Source: an uncultured Halomicronema sp. (GTDB lineage: Bacteria; Cyanobacteriota; Cyanobacteriia; Phormidesmidales; Phormidesmidaceae). From it: a stretch of 38,317 nucleotides of DNA. The notes under the pieces were generated by a model that did no database searches, was not told the origin of the DNA, and saw only the letters and a list, made by a program, of their open reading frames with translations. Shown piece by piece: positions 8,463 to 17,280 of the stretch (position 1 is the stretch's first letter; the number at the start of each line of letters is the position of its first letter). Location of the stretch: positions 1 through 38,317 of the forward strand of contig CALCCA010000196.1 of NCBI GenBank assembly GCA_937899725.1. The letters run 5' to 3'. The position numbers and the translations under genes are program-made.

Positions 8463-9116
8463 TTACAAGTGAGGGGCGCTCACGGGACTGACTTTGGCTC
8501 GATGCAGCAGCGTCTCGCCGTGACACCAGCCGACGTAGCGCACTTTCACCAGATCGCCAGTGGTGGCAGTGCCATTCATTAACTGATGCCGCTGCGGATC
8601 GTAGGGCACCTCTGCACCCACGGCCGCGATCGCCTCAACCTTCCACACTTCTAACAAGATCTGCACCGGCTGCATGAGGGGGACGAGGCGGCTGGCGGGT
8701 AGGTCGGGATTTTGGGTCACGGCATAGACGACGGTCGGCCACTGCAGGAGCCAAGATTCTAAAACCGTCAGCGCTTCTCGCTGCCAGCGCTGTTGCAACA
8801 GGGTTTCCTGCTGTTCGAGCTGAGTTTGGAGTCGCTGATATTCGGTCTCTAGCACGGCGATGCGATCGCTGGCTCGGGTGTCGGCACCCTTGGCCTCCAG
8901 CTCCATCGCCCCGAAATGACTCAGCAAGACGGGCAGCGAGACCTGCAGAGCCGTCGCCAGCTTGTGCAACGTTTCTACCCGCATCTGGTGCAGGCGATCG
9001 CGACGCAGTTGCTTCACCGCCCAATCAGAGACACCAGCTCGTTGCGCCAAGGCTCGAAAGCTCGGGATTTCAGCAGCGATCATGAGCTGCCGCAGGCGCT
9101 CAGTGGGTACATCCAT
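8463..9116 (-). CDS. HTH domain fused to GrpE-like domain
   Basis: A 217-residue protein counted from the ATG at 9116; a longer frame to 9227 would run through an upstream palindrome and is unlikely. Residues 5-60 form an XRE-like helix-turn-helix (FRALAQRAGVSDWAVKQLRR, then a second helix pair). Residues 83-115 are a coiled coil. Residues 116-212 resemble the C-terminal part of GrpE: a helical pair, then VPYDPQRHQ, then GDLVKVRYVGWCHGETLLHRAKVSPV, matching the DP..HQ and GY..R.LR.A.V.V pattern of the GrpE beta domain. GrpE is the nucleotide exchange factor of DnaK. Joining it to a DNA-binding domain suggests a regulator whose activity involves DnaK, or a domain reused for dimerisation. It is divergent from the SpoIID gene. 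The HTH call is firm; the GrpE call is good pattern evidence only. Confidence 0.75.
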   Translation of the reverse strand: MDVPTERLRQLMIAAEIPSFRALAQRAGVSDWAVKQLRRDRLHQMRVETLHKLATALQVSLPVLLSHFGAMELEAKGADTRASDRIAVLETEYQRLQTQLEQQETLLQQRWQREALTVLESWLLQWPTVVYAVTQNPDLPASRLVPLMQPVQILLEVWKVEAIAAVGAEVPYDPQRHQLMNGTATTGDLVKVRYVGWCHGETLLHRAKVSPVSAPHL

Positions 9117-9151
9117 TAGCAAATCAATCGACACGAAACAGTTCAGCCAAA

Positions 9152-9193
9152 TCGGCCACATTCCATTGTCATTGAGCGGGGGAATGTGGCCGA
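9152..9193. promoter_or_regulatory. Operator-like 13-bp palindrome in divergent intergenic region
   Basis: TCGGCCACATTCC (9152-9164) is perfectly complementary to 9181-9193 with a 16-nt spacer. It lies 36 bp upstream of the HTH-GrpE start and about 180 bp upstream of the SpoIID gene. A symmetrical site here suits autoregulation by the adjacent HTH protein; that link is inferred. No T tract follows, so a terminator is unlikely. Confidence 0.55.
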
Positions 9194-9329
9194 CCATTCG
9201 CTGCCGAGTGTTTAGAAATCTTTCCACAGAACAGAAAGGCCATAGATCGGATGGGGAAAGTCCTGACTGCGTTCTCTTCGCGTCGTAAGGGGAACCAGAC
9301 TCGTCTGTAAGGTTCGGTAACCGCTCGGC

Positions 9330-9335
9330 TACAAT
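9330..9335 (+). promoter_or_regulatory. Candidate -10 element for the SpoIID gene
   Basis: TACAAT lies 38 bp upstream of the ATG at 9373. I find no good -35 hexamer at the usual spacing, so the call is weak. Confidence 0.3.
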
Positions 9336-9372
9336 GCGGGCAACGTTTTAGCAGGGCTAGAGTTCAGAGGCT

Positions 9373-11055
9373 ATGGTGCGATCTCGATGGGATGCGGGCA
9401 GGTTTTCTCAAGGGCTGGGCGCAGTGGCCGGACTGGCTCTGCTGTGGGGCGGGGTCGAACCGTTGCCCGCGCAGGCGCAAACGGCGTCAAATCCGACCCT
9501 GCGCATTGGCATTGTGCAGCGATTTGGCCGCAACGATGCCAAGACGCTGGTGATCGAACCGGTCGGTGGTGGCGATCAGCTCACCGTGCAGTTCAAAACG
9601 GGGGACGAGTTAGAAACCTTGACCACGGGCCAGGTCGTGCTCGATACCACGCCCACGCCCTTAGACACCACAGCGCTCACCGAACGGGTGGTGTTGAGCA
9701 CCCACCGTAGCTTTGAAAGTGCCGAAGACAGCGCCAATCAATGGCGAGACAACGGCATTGAAACCGAAATTGCCCAACCAGACGACTGGCAGGTATGGGC
9801 CAAACGCGATGTTTACAACACGCCTCTGCTGCGGCGACTGTTGCTGCAAGATCTGCAGGACGCTGGCTATAACGTGTATGTCGATAGCCAGGTCCTGCAG
9901 GAGCTGCCCAAGGCGGCAGCGATTTTCAACGGCTTTCGCTACAACCGCGACGTGGTGAGCATTAGCACCGGGGCGCAGCGCGTGCGGGTGATTGAGAAGA
10001 TCGGCGAGGTCGAAGATAGCGTGCGGGTGTATGGCGGCAATTTGCGGCTGCAGCCCAACGCCTATGGCACCTACACTCTGGTCAATCAGGTGCCGATCGA
10101 AACCTATTTGCGCGGTGTGGTGCCCTATGAGATCGGCCTCGGTGCGCCGCCGACAACGATTGAGGCCCAGGCGATTTTGGCGCGTACCTATGTTTTACGT
10201 AATCTGCGCCGCTTTGTGATCGACGACTACGAACTCTGTGCCGATACCCAGTGTCAGGTGTATCGCGGCATCACCGGCGCCGCCGATGTGACGGATCGAG
10301 CGATCACCACCACCCGAGGACAGGTGTTGACCTATGGCAATGAGCTGGTGGATGCGCTGTACTCTTCCAACGCGGGGGGGGTGACGGCGGCCTTTAGCCA
10401 CGTGTGGAACGGGCCAGATCGCCCCTACCTGCAGCCGGTGATCGATTCCGTCGTCGGCAGTTGGGACATCACCACGCGGCCTCTGAGCGATGAAACGAAC
10501 CTCAAGGCTTTTCTCGCCTTAGAAACCGGGTTTAACGAAGAAACCTGGGATACCTTTCGCTGGAGCGAAGACGCCACGCTGGAAAAGATCGGCCAAGACC
10601 TGAAGGACTATCTACAGCGGCGCAGCCATCCGCTGGCGAACTTTAATGAAGTGCAGCGGCTGGTGGTCACGGAGCGCGCCACTTCAGGCCGGGTGCAAAC
10701 CCTGCAATTGGCGACCGATGTGGGCGTCGTGACGCTGCAGAAAGACGAAGTGATTCGCGCCATTGAAGCGCCGTTAAGCCTGCTGTTTTATACCGGTGGC
10801 CTCTATGAACAAGTGCCGGGTGAGGCAGAACCGCAACTCGTGGGCTATCGCTTTATCGGCGGCGGCTTTGGTCACGGGGTCGGCATGAGCCAGACCGGCG
10901 CTTACAACTTGGGTGACCTCGGCTGGAGCAGCGATCGCATCCTCAAGTTTTACTATCCCGGTACGACTCTGCAACCAATTAGCGATCAGCTCGTCTATTG
11001 GCAAGATCCGGTGAATATTGACGTGCCAGCCAGTCCCGCTGGGGCCACACCTTGA
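9373..11055 (+). CDS. SpoIID/LytB domain protein, exported
   Basis: A secreted cell-wall protein of 560 residues. The N-terminus has a basic start, a hydrophobic stretch and an AQA cleavage site near residue 36. Residues about 215-510 match the SpoIID/LytB domain: GGNLRLQPNAYGTYTLVNQV, then VVPYEIG with the conserved Glu253, then EAQAILARTYVL, and a C-terminal GGGFGHGVGMSQTGA (496-510). In Bacillus SpoIID this fold is a lytic transglycosylase acting on denuded glycan strands. Cyanobacteria do not sporulate, so here it probably trims peptidoglycan during growth or differentiation, or amidase-modulator activity dominates as in LytB. Its downstream neighbour is an OmpA-like envelope protein on the same strand, 176 bp away. 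Confidence 0.92.
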   Translation: MVRSRWDAGRFSQGLGAVAGLALLWGGVEPLPAQAQTASNPTLRIGIVQRFGRNDAKTLVIEPVGGGDQLTVQFKTGDELETLTTGQVVLDTTPTPLDTTALTERVVLSTHRSFESAEDSANQWRDNGIETEIAQPDDWQVWAKRDVYNTPLLRRLLLQDLQDAGYNVYVDSQVLQELPKAAAIFNGFRYNRDVVSISTGAQRVRVIEKIGEVEDSVRVYGGNLRLQPNAYGTYTLVNQVPIETYLRGVVPYEIGLGAPPTTIEAQAILARTYVLRNLRRFVIDDYELCADTQCQVYRGITGAADVTDRAITTTRGQVLTYGNELVDALYSSNAGGVTAAFSHVWNGPDRPYLQPVIDSVVGSWDITTRPLSDETNLKAFLALETGFNEETWDTFRWSEDATLEKIGQDLKDYLQRRSHPLANFNEVQRLVVTERATSGRVQTLQLATDVGVVTLQKDEVIRAIEAPLSLLFYTGGLYEQVPGEAEPQLVGYRFIGGGFGHGVGMSQTGAYNLGDLGWSSDRILKFYYPGTTLQPISDQLVYWQDPVNIDVPASPAGATP

Positions 11056-11231
11056 GCAATGCCTAAGATCCGCATCAGATCAGTACGCCTCGGTTGGAAA
11101 TCGAACAATCCCCGCTACGCTATAGCTACTAACCGCTGGCAGCAATGGCGCGATCTCGCCGTGCCAAGCTATGCCCTACACGTCGATGCCTTAACCGATC
11201 GAGGCGTTCCCTTTCATATCTGGTAGCCGTC

Positions 11232-12251
11232 ATGCCCGAACTGCCACCCTTCAACAATCCGCCACCCAAGCCCGAGGTCATTCCAGCGGGCGAGACGGTG
11301 CTGCAACCACCCGCGATCGCCACTGCCCCGATCAAGGAGCCTCCCCCTCCAGCGCGCTGGCAGGGCGCTCGCTCGTTATCACTATGGATACTGCGCTGGG
11401 CCTTGCTCGGAGCGGGCATCGGCGGGGCTTGGCTGTTTGGCATTTTAGTGGCGCAATTTTTTCCTGCCCCCAATCCTGGTCCACCGACCCAAGAGATCGT
11501 CACGCGGCGCACCAGCCGATTTTTTCAGAAGGTGGTGCGGCTGCCAGATTGGTGGGCGGGCGATGCGCTCAATGACGGCGGCGCATCAACCAAGCCCCAA
11601 ACGCCCCAAACGCCATCCGCACCAGCCACACCGACCCCGACAACGCAGCCGATCGCCCTCACCGATGCCCAGCGAGAACAGGTGGAGGTGGAGCTAGAGG
11701 CCATTGAAACCGATCTGCAGCAATTGCAAGATCGCGCCTCAGCGATCGAACGGCAGCTGGGTCTACCGAATATCGCGATCGCCTTAGAAGAGCGCCTTAA
11801 CAATGCCACTAGTCGTCTAACGCCCGCCACAGAGACCACCCAACCCGCGCCGCCCACCGCGCCGGCACTGCAGCCGACGCAGGGAGAAGTGCCCGATCCG
11901 CTGTTTCAGGTCAATGCCTTGCGGGTGACGTTGCCTAGCGATGTGCTGTTTCCGCCCGCTGACGCCATTCTGCAAACTAACGCTCGCCCCCTGCTCGACA
12001 GCATTTTGCAAGATGTGGGTCGCTATCCAGAAGCGACGATCATTGTGGGTAGCTACACTGACACCGAGACGGAAGACAGCACGGCGACGGAATTGTCCTA
12101 TCAGCAAGCCCTCGCCGTGCAGCGTTATCTCTCGCAGCGCCTGGGCGAAAACACGATTCACTGGGTGCCGGTGGGCTATGGCAATAGCGCGATTGGCAGC
12201 ACGGGTGGGCTACAGCTAAGCCGTCGCGTCACGATCGCGATCGTGCCTTAG
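11232..12251 (+). CDS. OmpA-family peptidoglycan-associated membrane protein
   Basis: A 339-residue protein taken from the ATG at 11232; an upstream ATG at 11145 adds 29 Arg-rich residues that look non-coding. Residues 1-47 are a Pro-rich cytoplasmic tail. Residues 51-77 are a single membrane helix, followed by a periplasmic Pro/Thr-rich linker. A coiled coil around 145-190 contains QREQVEVELEAIETDLQQL. Residues about 225-339 form an OmpA-like domain with DVLFPPADAIL, then the binding region around GSYTDTETEDS and a final LSRRVTIAIVP. Such proteins tie the inner membrane to peptidoglycan, like MotB-type or YiaD-type anchors. It follows the SpoIID gene, so both probably serve the cell wall. 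Confidence 0.85.
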   Translation: MPELPPFNNPPPKPEVIPAGETVLQPPAIATAPIKEPPPPARWQGARSLSLWILRWALLGAGIGGAWLFGILVAQFFPAPNPGPPTQEIVTRRTSRFFQKVVRLPDWWAGDALNDGGASTKPQTPQTPSAPATPTPTTQPIALTDAQREQVEVELEAIETDLQQLQDRASAIERQLGLPNIAIALEERLNNATSRLTPATETTQPAPPTAPALQPTQGEVPDPLFQVNALRVTLPSDVLFPPADAILQTNARPLLDSILQDVGRYPEATIIVGSYTDTETEDSTATELSYQQALAVQRYLSQRLGENTIHWVPVGYGNSAIGSTGGLQLSRRVTIAIVP

Positions 12252-12382
12252 CAGGGGCAGGCATTCTCGGAATTACTCATCGTTCTTGGTCGAAATGCCT
12301 GGCGAGAATGCCTGCCCCTGCCCCCCTGAACATCGTTCTTGATTAAAAATGCCTGGCGAGAATGCCTGCCCCTGCCCCCCCC
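12251..12382. repeat. Direct and inverted GC-rich repeats before fmt
   Basis: GCAGGGGCAGGCATTCTCG (12251-12269) has a perfect 19-bp complement at 12303-12321, and the same complement recurs at 12357-12375. The two right-hand copies sit in direct repeats of about 49-50 bp (12278-12326 and 12331-12380) that share CATCGTTCTTG and a C-rich end. The block fills the entire gap between the OmpA-like stop and the fmt start. The first hairpin could terminate the upstream transcript, or the block could be a dispersed repeat. Confidence 0.8.
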
Positions 12383-12391
12383 GATTGATCT

Positions 12392-13390
12392 ATGCGTATC
12401 GTCTACTTTGGCACTCCCCAATTCGCCGTTCCGAGCCTGCAAACCCTCATTGCTCATCCCGACTTTGAAGTCGTCGCCGTCGTCACTCAACCCGACAAAC
12501 GCCGGGGCCGGGGCAAACAGGTGATGCCTTCACCCGTCAAAGCGATCGCCACCGAGGCCAACCGGCCCGTTTGGCAACCCGCGCGGATCAAAAAGGATGC
12601 GGAAACGCTGGAAACGCTGGCGGCAGCTCAGGCAGATGCCTTTGTCGTCGTGGCCTACGGTCAAATTTTGTCCGCCCAAATTTTAGCCCTGCCACGCCTG
12701 GGCTGCGTCAATTCCCACGGGTCGCTGCTGCCCCAATACCGAGGCGCGGCCCCAATTCAGTGGTGTCTGTATCACGGCGAACCGGTCACCGGCATCACCA
12801 CCATGCAAATGGATGTCGGCATGGATACCGGCCCAATGCTACTGGAACGCAAGCGAGCAGTTGGCCTGTTAGACAATACCTGGGATCTGGCCAAAGACCT
12901 GGCTGAACTGAGCGCTGAATTGCTCCCTGAAACGCTCCAAAAACTGGATGCCGGTGCCCTCACGCCGATCGCCCAAAACGACGACGCGGCAACCTATGCG
13001 CCCCTGATCCAAAAAGCTGATTATCAGCTGGATTGGAGCAAGTCGGCCCGCCAGCTGCACAATCAGGTGCGCGGATTTTATCCCAACTGCCTGACCACCT
13101 TTCGCGATAAAGACTTGAAGGTCGAAGCTACAGTACCGTTGGGCGATGCCGATTGGGATCAATTGCCGGATGAATTCCAAGATCTACGATCGCAGGTCGA
13201 GACCTTAACAATCGCTCACGCATCAGGCACCGTGGCAGCGATCGCCAAAGGGATTGGCCCAATTATCCAAACTGGCCAAGGGTTCTTGCTGCTGCACACC
13301 GTCAAACCGAGTGGCAAAAAGGCTCAGAGCGGCTGGGATTTTGCCAACGGCAACCGGCTGGAAGTCGGCGAGCACTTAGGCGATGTCTAG
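12392..13390 (+). CDS. fmt: Methionyl-tRNA formyltransferase
   Basis: Transfers a formyl group from 10-formyltetrahydrofolate to initiator Met-tRNA in the cytoplasm. The 332-residue length is normal. The N-terminal [16 protein letters not shown] is typical of the family. The folate-binding and catalytic motif is present as [19 protein letters not shown], giving Asn107 and His109, and Asp145 follows in [10 protein letters not shown]. The C-terminal 120 residues match the tRNA-binding barrel. No good Shine-Dalgarno sequence precedes the ATG, because the C-rich repeat block ends only 9 bp upstream. It is usually paired with def or sun in other bacteria, but neither is present here. Confidence 0.96.
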   Translation: MRIVYFGTPQFAVPSLQTLIAHPDFEVVAVVTQPDKRRGRGKQVMPSPVKAIATEANRPVWQPARIKKDAETLETLAAAQADAFVVVAYGQILSAQILALPRLGCVNSHGSLLPQYRGAAPIQWCLYHGEPVTGITTMQMDVGMDTGPMLLERKRAVGLLDNTWDLAKDLAELSAELLPETLQKLDAGALTPIAQNDDAATYAPLIQKADYQLDWSKSARQLHNQVRGFYPNCLTTFRDKDLKVEATVPLGDADWDQLPDEFQDLRSQVETLTIAHASGTVAAIAKGIGPIIQTGQGFLLLHTVKPSGKKAQSGWDFANGNRLEVGEHLGDV

Positions 13391-13398
13391 CGACGATT

Positions 13399-13468
13399 CT
13401 GTGGGGCGGTTTTTGTCGATGCCTGGTCGCGATGAACTCACGGTTTCAGGCTAAACCCGCCCTGACAG
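13399..13468. terminator. Possible bidirectional terminator between fmt and the permease
   Basis: An imperfect inverted repeat pairs CTGTGGGGCGGTTTTT (from 13399) with AACCCGCCCTGACAG (13454-13468) in the 80-bp gap between two convergent genes. The left arm ends in a T run suited to the plus strand. The loop is long, so the call is tentative. Confidence 0.3.
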
Positions 13469-13470
13469 AA

Positions 13471-14112
13471 CTATCTCGCTAGGGACGGTGGCTGCAGCGA
13501 TCGCTGCAGTAGCGTCAGGCTAATCTCAGCCGTCAGCGCTAACGCAGCCACCGGCACGGCCCCAACCAAGAGAATCGCGGGCTCATAGACAGCGAAGCCT
13601 AGCACGATAAAATCGCCCAGCCCCCCCGCACCGACAAAGGCCGCTAGGGTCGCACTGGCAATCACCTCCACGGTTGCTGTCTTGATGCCCGCCACAATTA
13701 CTGGCAAGGCCAGCGGGATTTCCACCTGCTGCAAAATTTGCTGGCGCGACATGCCCATCCCCATGGCCGCCTCTCGCACCGCCGGATTGATGGTGCGAAA
13801 AGCCACGTCAGTACTGATTAGAATGGGGGGCATCGCCAACAGGGTGAGGGCGATCGCGGCAGAGGCAAAGCTGAGCCCCAAGACCGGAATCGCCAAAAAG
13901 AGGATTGCCAAACTTGGAATCACCCGCAGCGCATTGAAGCCGTTGATCACCACAGTGGAAACCACCGGCGATCGCGAACTCCACAGCCCCAACGGCAGAC
14001 CGATTACTACCCCAATCAGCAACGGTACAGAAACCAACAGCAAGTGCTGCTGAAACGCCGTGACAAACTTATCACTGTTGCTAGAGAGGTACTCTAACGC
14101 TTGCTGAAACAT
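13471..14112 (-). CDS. Osmoprotectant/glycine-betaine-type ABC transporter permease, orphan
   Basis: Membrane permease of the OpuCB/ProW/YehW type, 213 residues with about six membrane helices. The LRVIPSLAILFLAIPVLG stretch and the EAA loop, REAAMGMGMSRQQILQQVEIP, followed by GIKTATVEVIASATLAAFVGAGGLGDFI, are characteristic of this subfamily. It would pair with an ATPase and a substrate-binding protein, but neither is adjacent: fmt lies convergently downstream, and a DUF3298-like gene lies divergently upstream. The partners must be elsewhere. The ATG at 14112 is the only reasonable start. Confidence 0.88.
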   Translation of the reverse strand: MFQQALEYLSSNSDKFVTAFQQHLLLVSVPLLIGVVIGLPLGLWSSRSPVVSTVVINGFNALRVIPSLAILFLAIPVLGLSFASAAIALTLLAMPPILISTDVAFRTINPAVREAAMGMGMSRQQILQQVEIPLALPVIVAGIKTATVEVIASATLAAFVGAGGLGDFIVLGFAVYEPAILLVGAVPVAALALTAEISLTLLQRSLQPPSLAR

Positions 14113-14280
14113 CGCGATCGCCTATCGTTTGCTCAACCCGAAAGTTAAGATAAGTGTGTCGGAATTGAGCTAAAAACACAATACTAGGATCGCAAATTTT
14201 ACTGGCTTGATAAAAGCCACTGAAAATTCAGCCTCGTCAGCGTCGTCAGACGAACAGTTGTCACAAGATTCATCGAAATC

Positions 14281-15279
14281 ATGATTGGAACAGCACTTGC
14301 GATCGCTAGCTTTCTCCAGCCTACACCTCCTCCAGAAAACGTCGTTTCGATGCTGGACAAGAGTACTTTAATTGCAATCGTTAAAGGAAAGCGAAATCTA
14401 TTCTCTGGCCCTGAGCATCGCATCCGTAAGTTCAATATGGGCAACAACCGTATAGATCCTGAGCTTATTGCTGACGGAGCCAAATTTGAGATCAGTTTTC
14501 CGGTTGTTGAGAAAGAAATTCCGCTACCAAACGACGGGGCCTGCGAATATCACTTTGAATATCCGCAGATTTCTGGTTTAGCAAATGTATCGATACAAGA
14601 TCAGATTAACCAGATGCTTAGAGATGAGCTGATTGGTGATGAGGCTGCTCCAAAACTCTTCGCATATCAGGAAGAATGTACGCAGGGCAGACTTCGTGAT
14701 ATGCCGGATGGAGAGCGAACTGTAACTTGGTTTGCGTTTGACGTGAGAATGAATTGCGATTTAGAGTTCGCCAGCGGCAGTATTGGCAGTGTTTATTGTC
14801 GCCATAGTGTCATGCCCGGTGCTTATCCAGTCATGACCTACTATCCCATCACTTTTGATTTAAAGACGGGCAAAAAATTGAGTTTTAATGAACTATTTGC
14901 ACCTGATTCTAATTTTGCTGAAGCGATCGCAAAAGGGCGACTTAGGTTGTGGGTTGAGACTTCAGAATCTGGCACTTGGATACCCCCAGAAGGCTACATT
15001 CAAGAACGCCTAGAGCTTCTGACAGAACAATATGAAAATGACTTTGATGATTTCTATCTGCAGTCTGATTGTCAAATCTTCAACGCAAATTACAAAGCAG
15101 AGAAAACGAGAGAGTTTTGTCTTTCATTCCCTCGCATTAGATCCAATCACATAATTTCACCAATCCCATATAGTCAGTCGATTACTCTAGAAGAGTTTGA
15201 AGAATTCTTCCAACCAGATGGGCTTTTGGAAGCAGCTATGAACTCCAATGAAATGTCAGAAAATAATGTAGCAGAATAA
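14281..15279 (+). CDS. DUF3298/RsiV-like protein
   Basis: A 332-residue protein that is more AT-rich than its neighbours. Residues about 70-180 look like the DUF4163-type region (EIPLPNDGACEYHFEYPQIS, then INQMLRDELIG). Residues 185-320 carry the DUF3298 pattern YPVMTYYPITFDLKTGKKLS followed by FNELFAPDSNF. These domains form the extracellular part of the anti-sigma factor RsiV, which binds lysozyme, and of various exported proteins. No membrane helix or convincing signal peptide is visible from this start, although the first 15 residues are mildly hydrophobic. Cysteines at several places suggest an exported protein. It may be secreted through an unrecognised leader. The function is unknown. 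Confidence 0.7.
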   Translation: MIGTALAIASFLQPTPPPENVVSMLDKSTLIAIVKGKRNLFSGPEHRIRKFNMGNNRIDPELIADGAKFEISFPVVEKEIPLPNDGACEYHFEYPQISGLANVSIQDQINQMLRDELIGDEAAPKLFAYQEECTQGRLRDMPDGERTVTWFAFDVRMNCDLEFASGSIGSVYCRHSVMPGAYPVMTYYPITFDLKTGKKLSFNELFAPDSNFAEAIAKGRLRLWVETSESGTWIPPEGYIQERLELLTEQYENDFDDFYLQSDCQIFNANYKAEKTREFCLSFPRIRSNHIISPIPYSQSITLEEFEEFFQPDGLLEAAMNSNEMSENNVAE

Positions 15280-15371
15280 CACATACTGCTAGCTGAACGG
15301 AGTCATAGCTACAACTCAGCCAACGTCCCTCCGCCTCTACTCAGGAGATGCTTGCAACAGAATAGAGGGAA

Positions 15372-15848
15372 TTACGCTTCTGGCTGTACCGGTAGCCAGT
15401 CTTCCTCTAGTGCTTCTTCTAAAGAAAAGCAGGGCTGTACGGGCAGAGAATTCTCTACTAAATTGCTGGCATCTAAAAACAACTTGCGAGCATTACAATA
15501 CTCACGTTCAAAGTTCTCGGTTAGGTATATTTTTAGGCTGGGACTATCCTCAAGTATGCGAGCAATCTGCAACCGAAAATTACGAATCTCTACCTTCCAT
15601 CCTCGGTAGGATAATTCACGTTCCGCTTCCCAGTATTTGAGCTTGAGTAAATGCTCACAGAGCCGCATCAAATAGCTTGCCAAGGCGCGTTTTTCTCGCT
15701 TGCCCAAACTCTCAAATTCCTCGATGAGATTCTCAAGGTCAAGGTGGCCGAAGTTGCGCGATCGCAGCTGGACCAGCGTCTCACTCAACCAGCGCTGATA
15801 ATCGATGTCATACAGGGAGGTTGTCGTTGCGGATGTCTCTGATTTCAT
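15372..15848 (-). CDS. DUF29 family protein
   Basis: A 158-residue DUF29 protein, a family expanded in cyanobacteria with no settled role. The pattern is complete: YDIDYQRWLSETLVQLRSR near the start, then LDLENLIEEFESLGKREKRA, a helix with LCEHLLKLKYW, and a C-terminal Y-C-A-R helix. Members are often found beside mobile DNA, and their copy number varies between strains. It lies tail to tail with the DUF3298-like gene, with a 92-bp gap. The start at 15848 gives a normal family length. Confidence 0.88.
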   Translation of the reverse strand: MKSETSATTTSLYDIDYQRWLSETLVQLRSRNFGHLDLENLIEEFESLGKREKRALASYLMRLCEHLLKLKYWEAERELSYRGWKVEIRNFRLQIARILEDSPSLKIYLTENFEREYCNARKLFLDASNLVENSLPVQPCFSLEEALEEDWLPVQPEA

Positions 15849-16054
15849 CGCGTTGTCCCAGAAAACAATCAGTCAAACCGTAATCAGATTATAGTCCTGG
15901 ATTTGGGAGCACTTCAGTTGCTGACAAACCACAGCAGGCGAGACATGACTGCCTCATCCGTGATCTAGGTGCAGAATTCGAGTCCTTAAATCAGTCAATC
16001 TCACCGCCTGTAGCAGCTCTCCTGCCAAAGCCACAGTTATCGAGATAAATCGGT

Positions 16055-17053
16055 CTAGAAGATGGCGTTGACGTTCTCTAGCCAGCGGGCGACATCTTTC
16101 GCGTGATAGGTGAGGATGAGGTCAGCGCCCGATCGCTTAAAGCTGGTCATGGTTTCGAGCACGACTTTTTGCTCATCGATCCAGCCGTTGAGGGCAGCGG
16201 CTTTGACCATCGAGTATTCGCCCGAGACATTGTAGGCCGCCACCGGCAGATTCGTCGCATCTTTGACCTGACGGATGATATCCATATAGGCCAAGGCGGG
16301 CTTCACCATTAGCATGTCCGCCCCTTCGGCCATATCGAGGGCAATTTCCTTCAGGGCTTCTTGACTGTTGGAAGGGTCCATTTGATAGGTGCGGCGATCG
16401 CCGAACTGCGGGGCCGAATCTGCCGCATCACGAAACGGCCCGTAGTAGGCCGAGGCATATTTCGCCGCGTAGGAGAGGATGGGAATATCTTGAAAATCAG
16501 CGGCGTCGAGCCCTTCGCGAATGGCTCGCACAAACCCATCCATCATGCCCGAAGGCGCAATAATGTCAGCGCCGGCTTGCGCCTGCGACACCGCCGTTTT
16601 CTTCAACAGTTCCAGCGTCGGGTCGTTGAGCACACGTCCGGTCAGGTCACCGGTTTCTAAATAACCGCAGTGACCGTGGTCAGTGTATTCGCACAGACAG
16701 GTGTCGACCACCACAATCAGGTCGGGCACAGCCTCTTTCACCGCTGTGGTGGCTTTTTGCACAATGCCACAGTCGTGCCAGGCACCCGTTGCGTCGGTAT
16801 CTTTCGTATCGGGAATGCCAAACAAAATAATGGCGGGAATGCCCAAGTCATAAACTTCCTGGGCCTCTTCCACAATCTTGTCGACCGACAGCTGATAGAC
16901 CCCCGGCATCGATTTCACTTCTGCTGCGATGCTCTCGCCCGGCACGGCAAAGAGGGGATAAATCAGGTCATTGGTCGAGACAACGGTTTCGCGCACCATC
17001 CGGCGAAGTTGAGGATGGCTGCGCAAACGACGAGGACGATGAGTCGGAAACAT
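16055..17053 (-). CDS. hemB: Delta-aminolevulinic acid dehydratase (porphobilinogen synthase)
   Basis: Condenses two 5-aminolevulinate molecules to porphobilinogen, an early step for heme, chlorophyll and bilins. I take the ATG at 17053 (332 residues); nine extra residues from 17080 are not family-like. Zinc-type ligands are present in [14 protein letters not shown] (Cys119, Cys121, Cys129). The Schiff-base lysines are Lys198 in SYAAKYAS and Lys251 in [10 protein letters not shown]. The C-terminus ends in the usual ARWL region. It lies downstream of the amidase on the same strand, with a 227-bp gap, so it probably has its own promoter. High demand for tetrapyrroles in a phototroph fits a separate unit. 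Confidence 0.97.
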   Translation of the reverse strand: MFPTHRPRRLRSHPQLRRMVRETVVSTNDLIYPLFAVPGESIAAEVKSMPGVYQLSVDKIVEEAQEVYDLGIPAIILFGIPDTKDTDATGAWHDCGIVQKATTAVKEAVPDLIVVVDTCLCEYTDHGHCGYLETGDLTGRVLNDPTLELLKKTAVSQAQAGADIIAPSGMMDGFVRAIREGLDAADFQDIPILSYAAKYASAYYGPFRDAADSAPQFGDRRTYQMDPSNSQEALKEIALDMAEGADMLMVKPALAYMDIIRQVKDATNLPVAAYNVSGEYSMVKAAALNGWIDEQKVVLETMTSFKRSGADLILTYHAKDVARWLENVNAIF

Positions 17054-17280
17054 AGAGCGACAAATGCACTGGGCAAGCAACTAGGGTGGCTCAATGGCGG
17101 CAATGGCGGCTCATCCCACCAGAGTAGGTAGGGGCCTGAGCGCGATCGCGGCGGCAGAATGTCATCAGTCTACGCCCTAAACGACGCAGACCTGAAGGGC
17201 GATTACATTCTGTAAAGCATGGTCGAGAGTGCTTGCCCGCATGACCGGAGCAGAGGGGAAATCGTCCCCCGTGCCGCCGG

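Noticed and set aside
8217-8582. 121-codon plus-strand frame
   Set aside because: It overlaps the 3' end of the HTH-GrpE gene and lacks coding character.
9117-9227. Longer N-terminus for the HTH-GrpE protein
   Set aside because: It would read through the perfect 13-bp palindrome; the ATG at 9116 leaves a normal HTH start.
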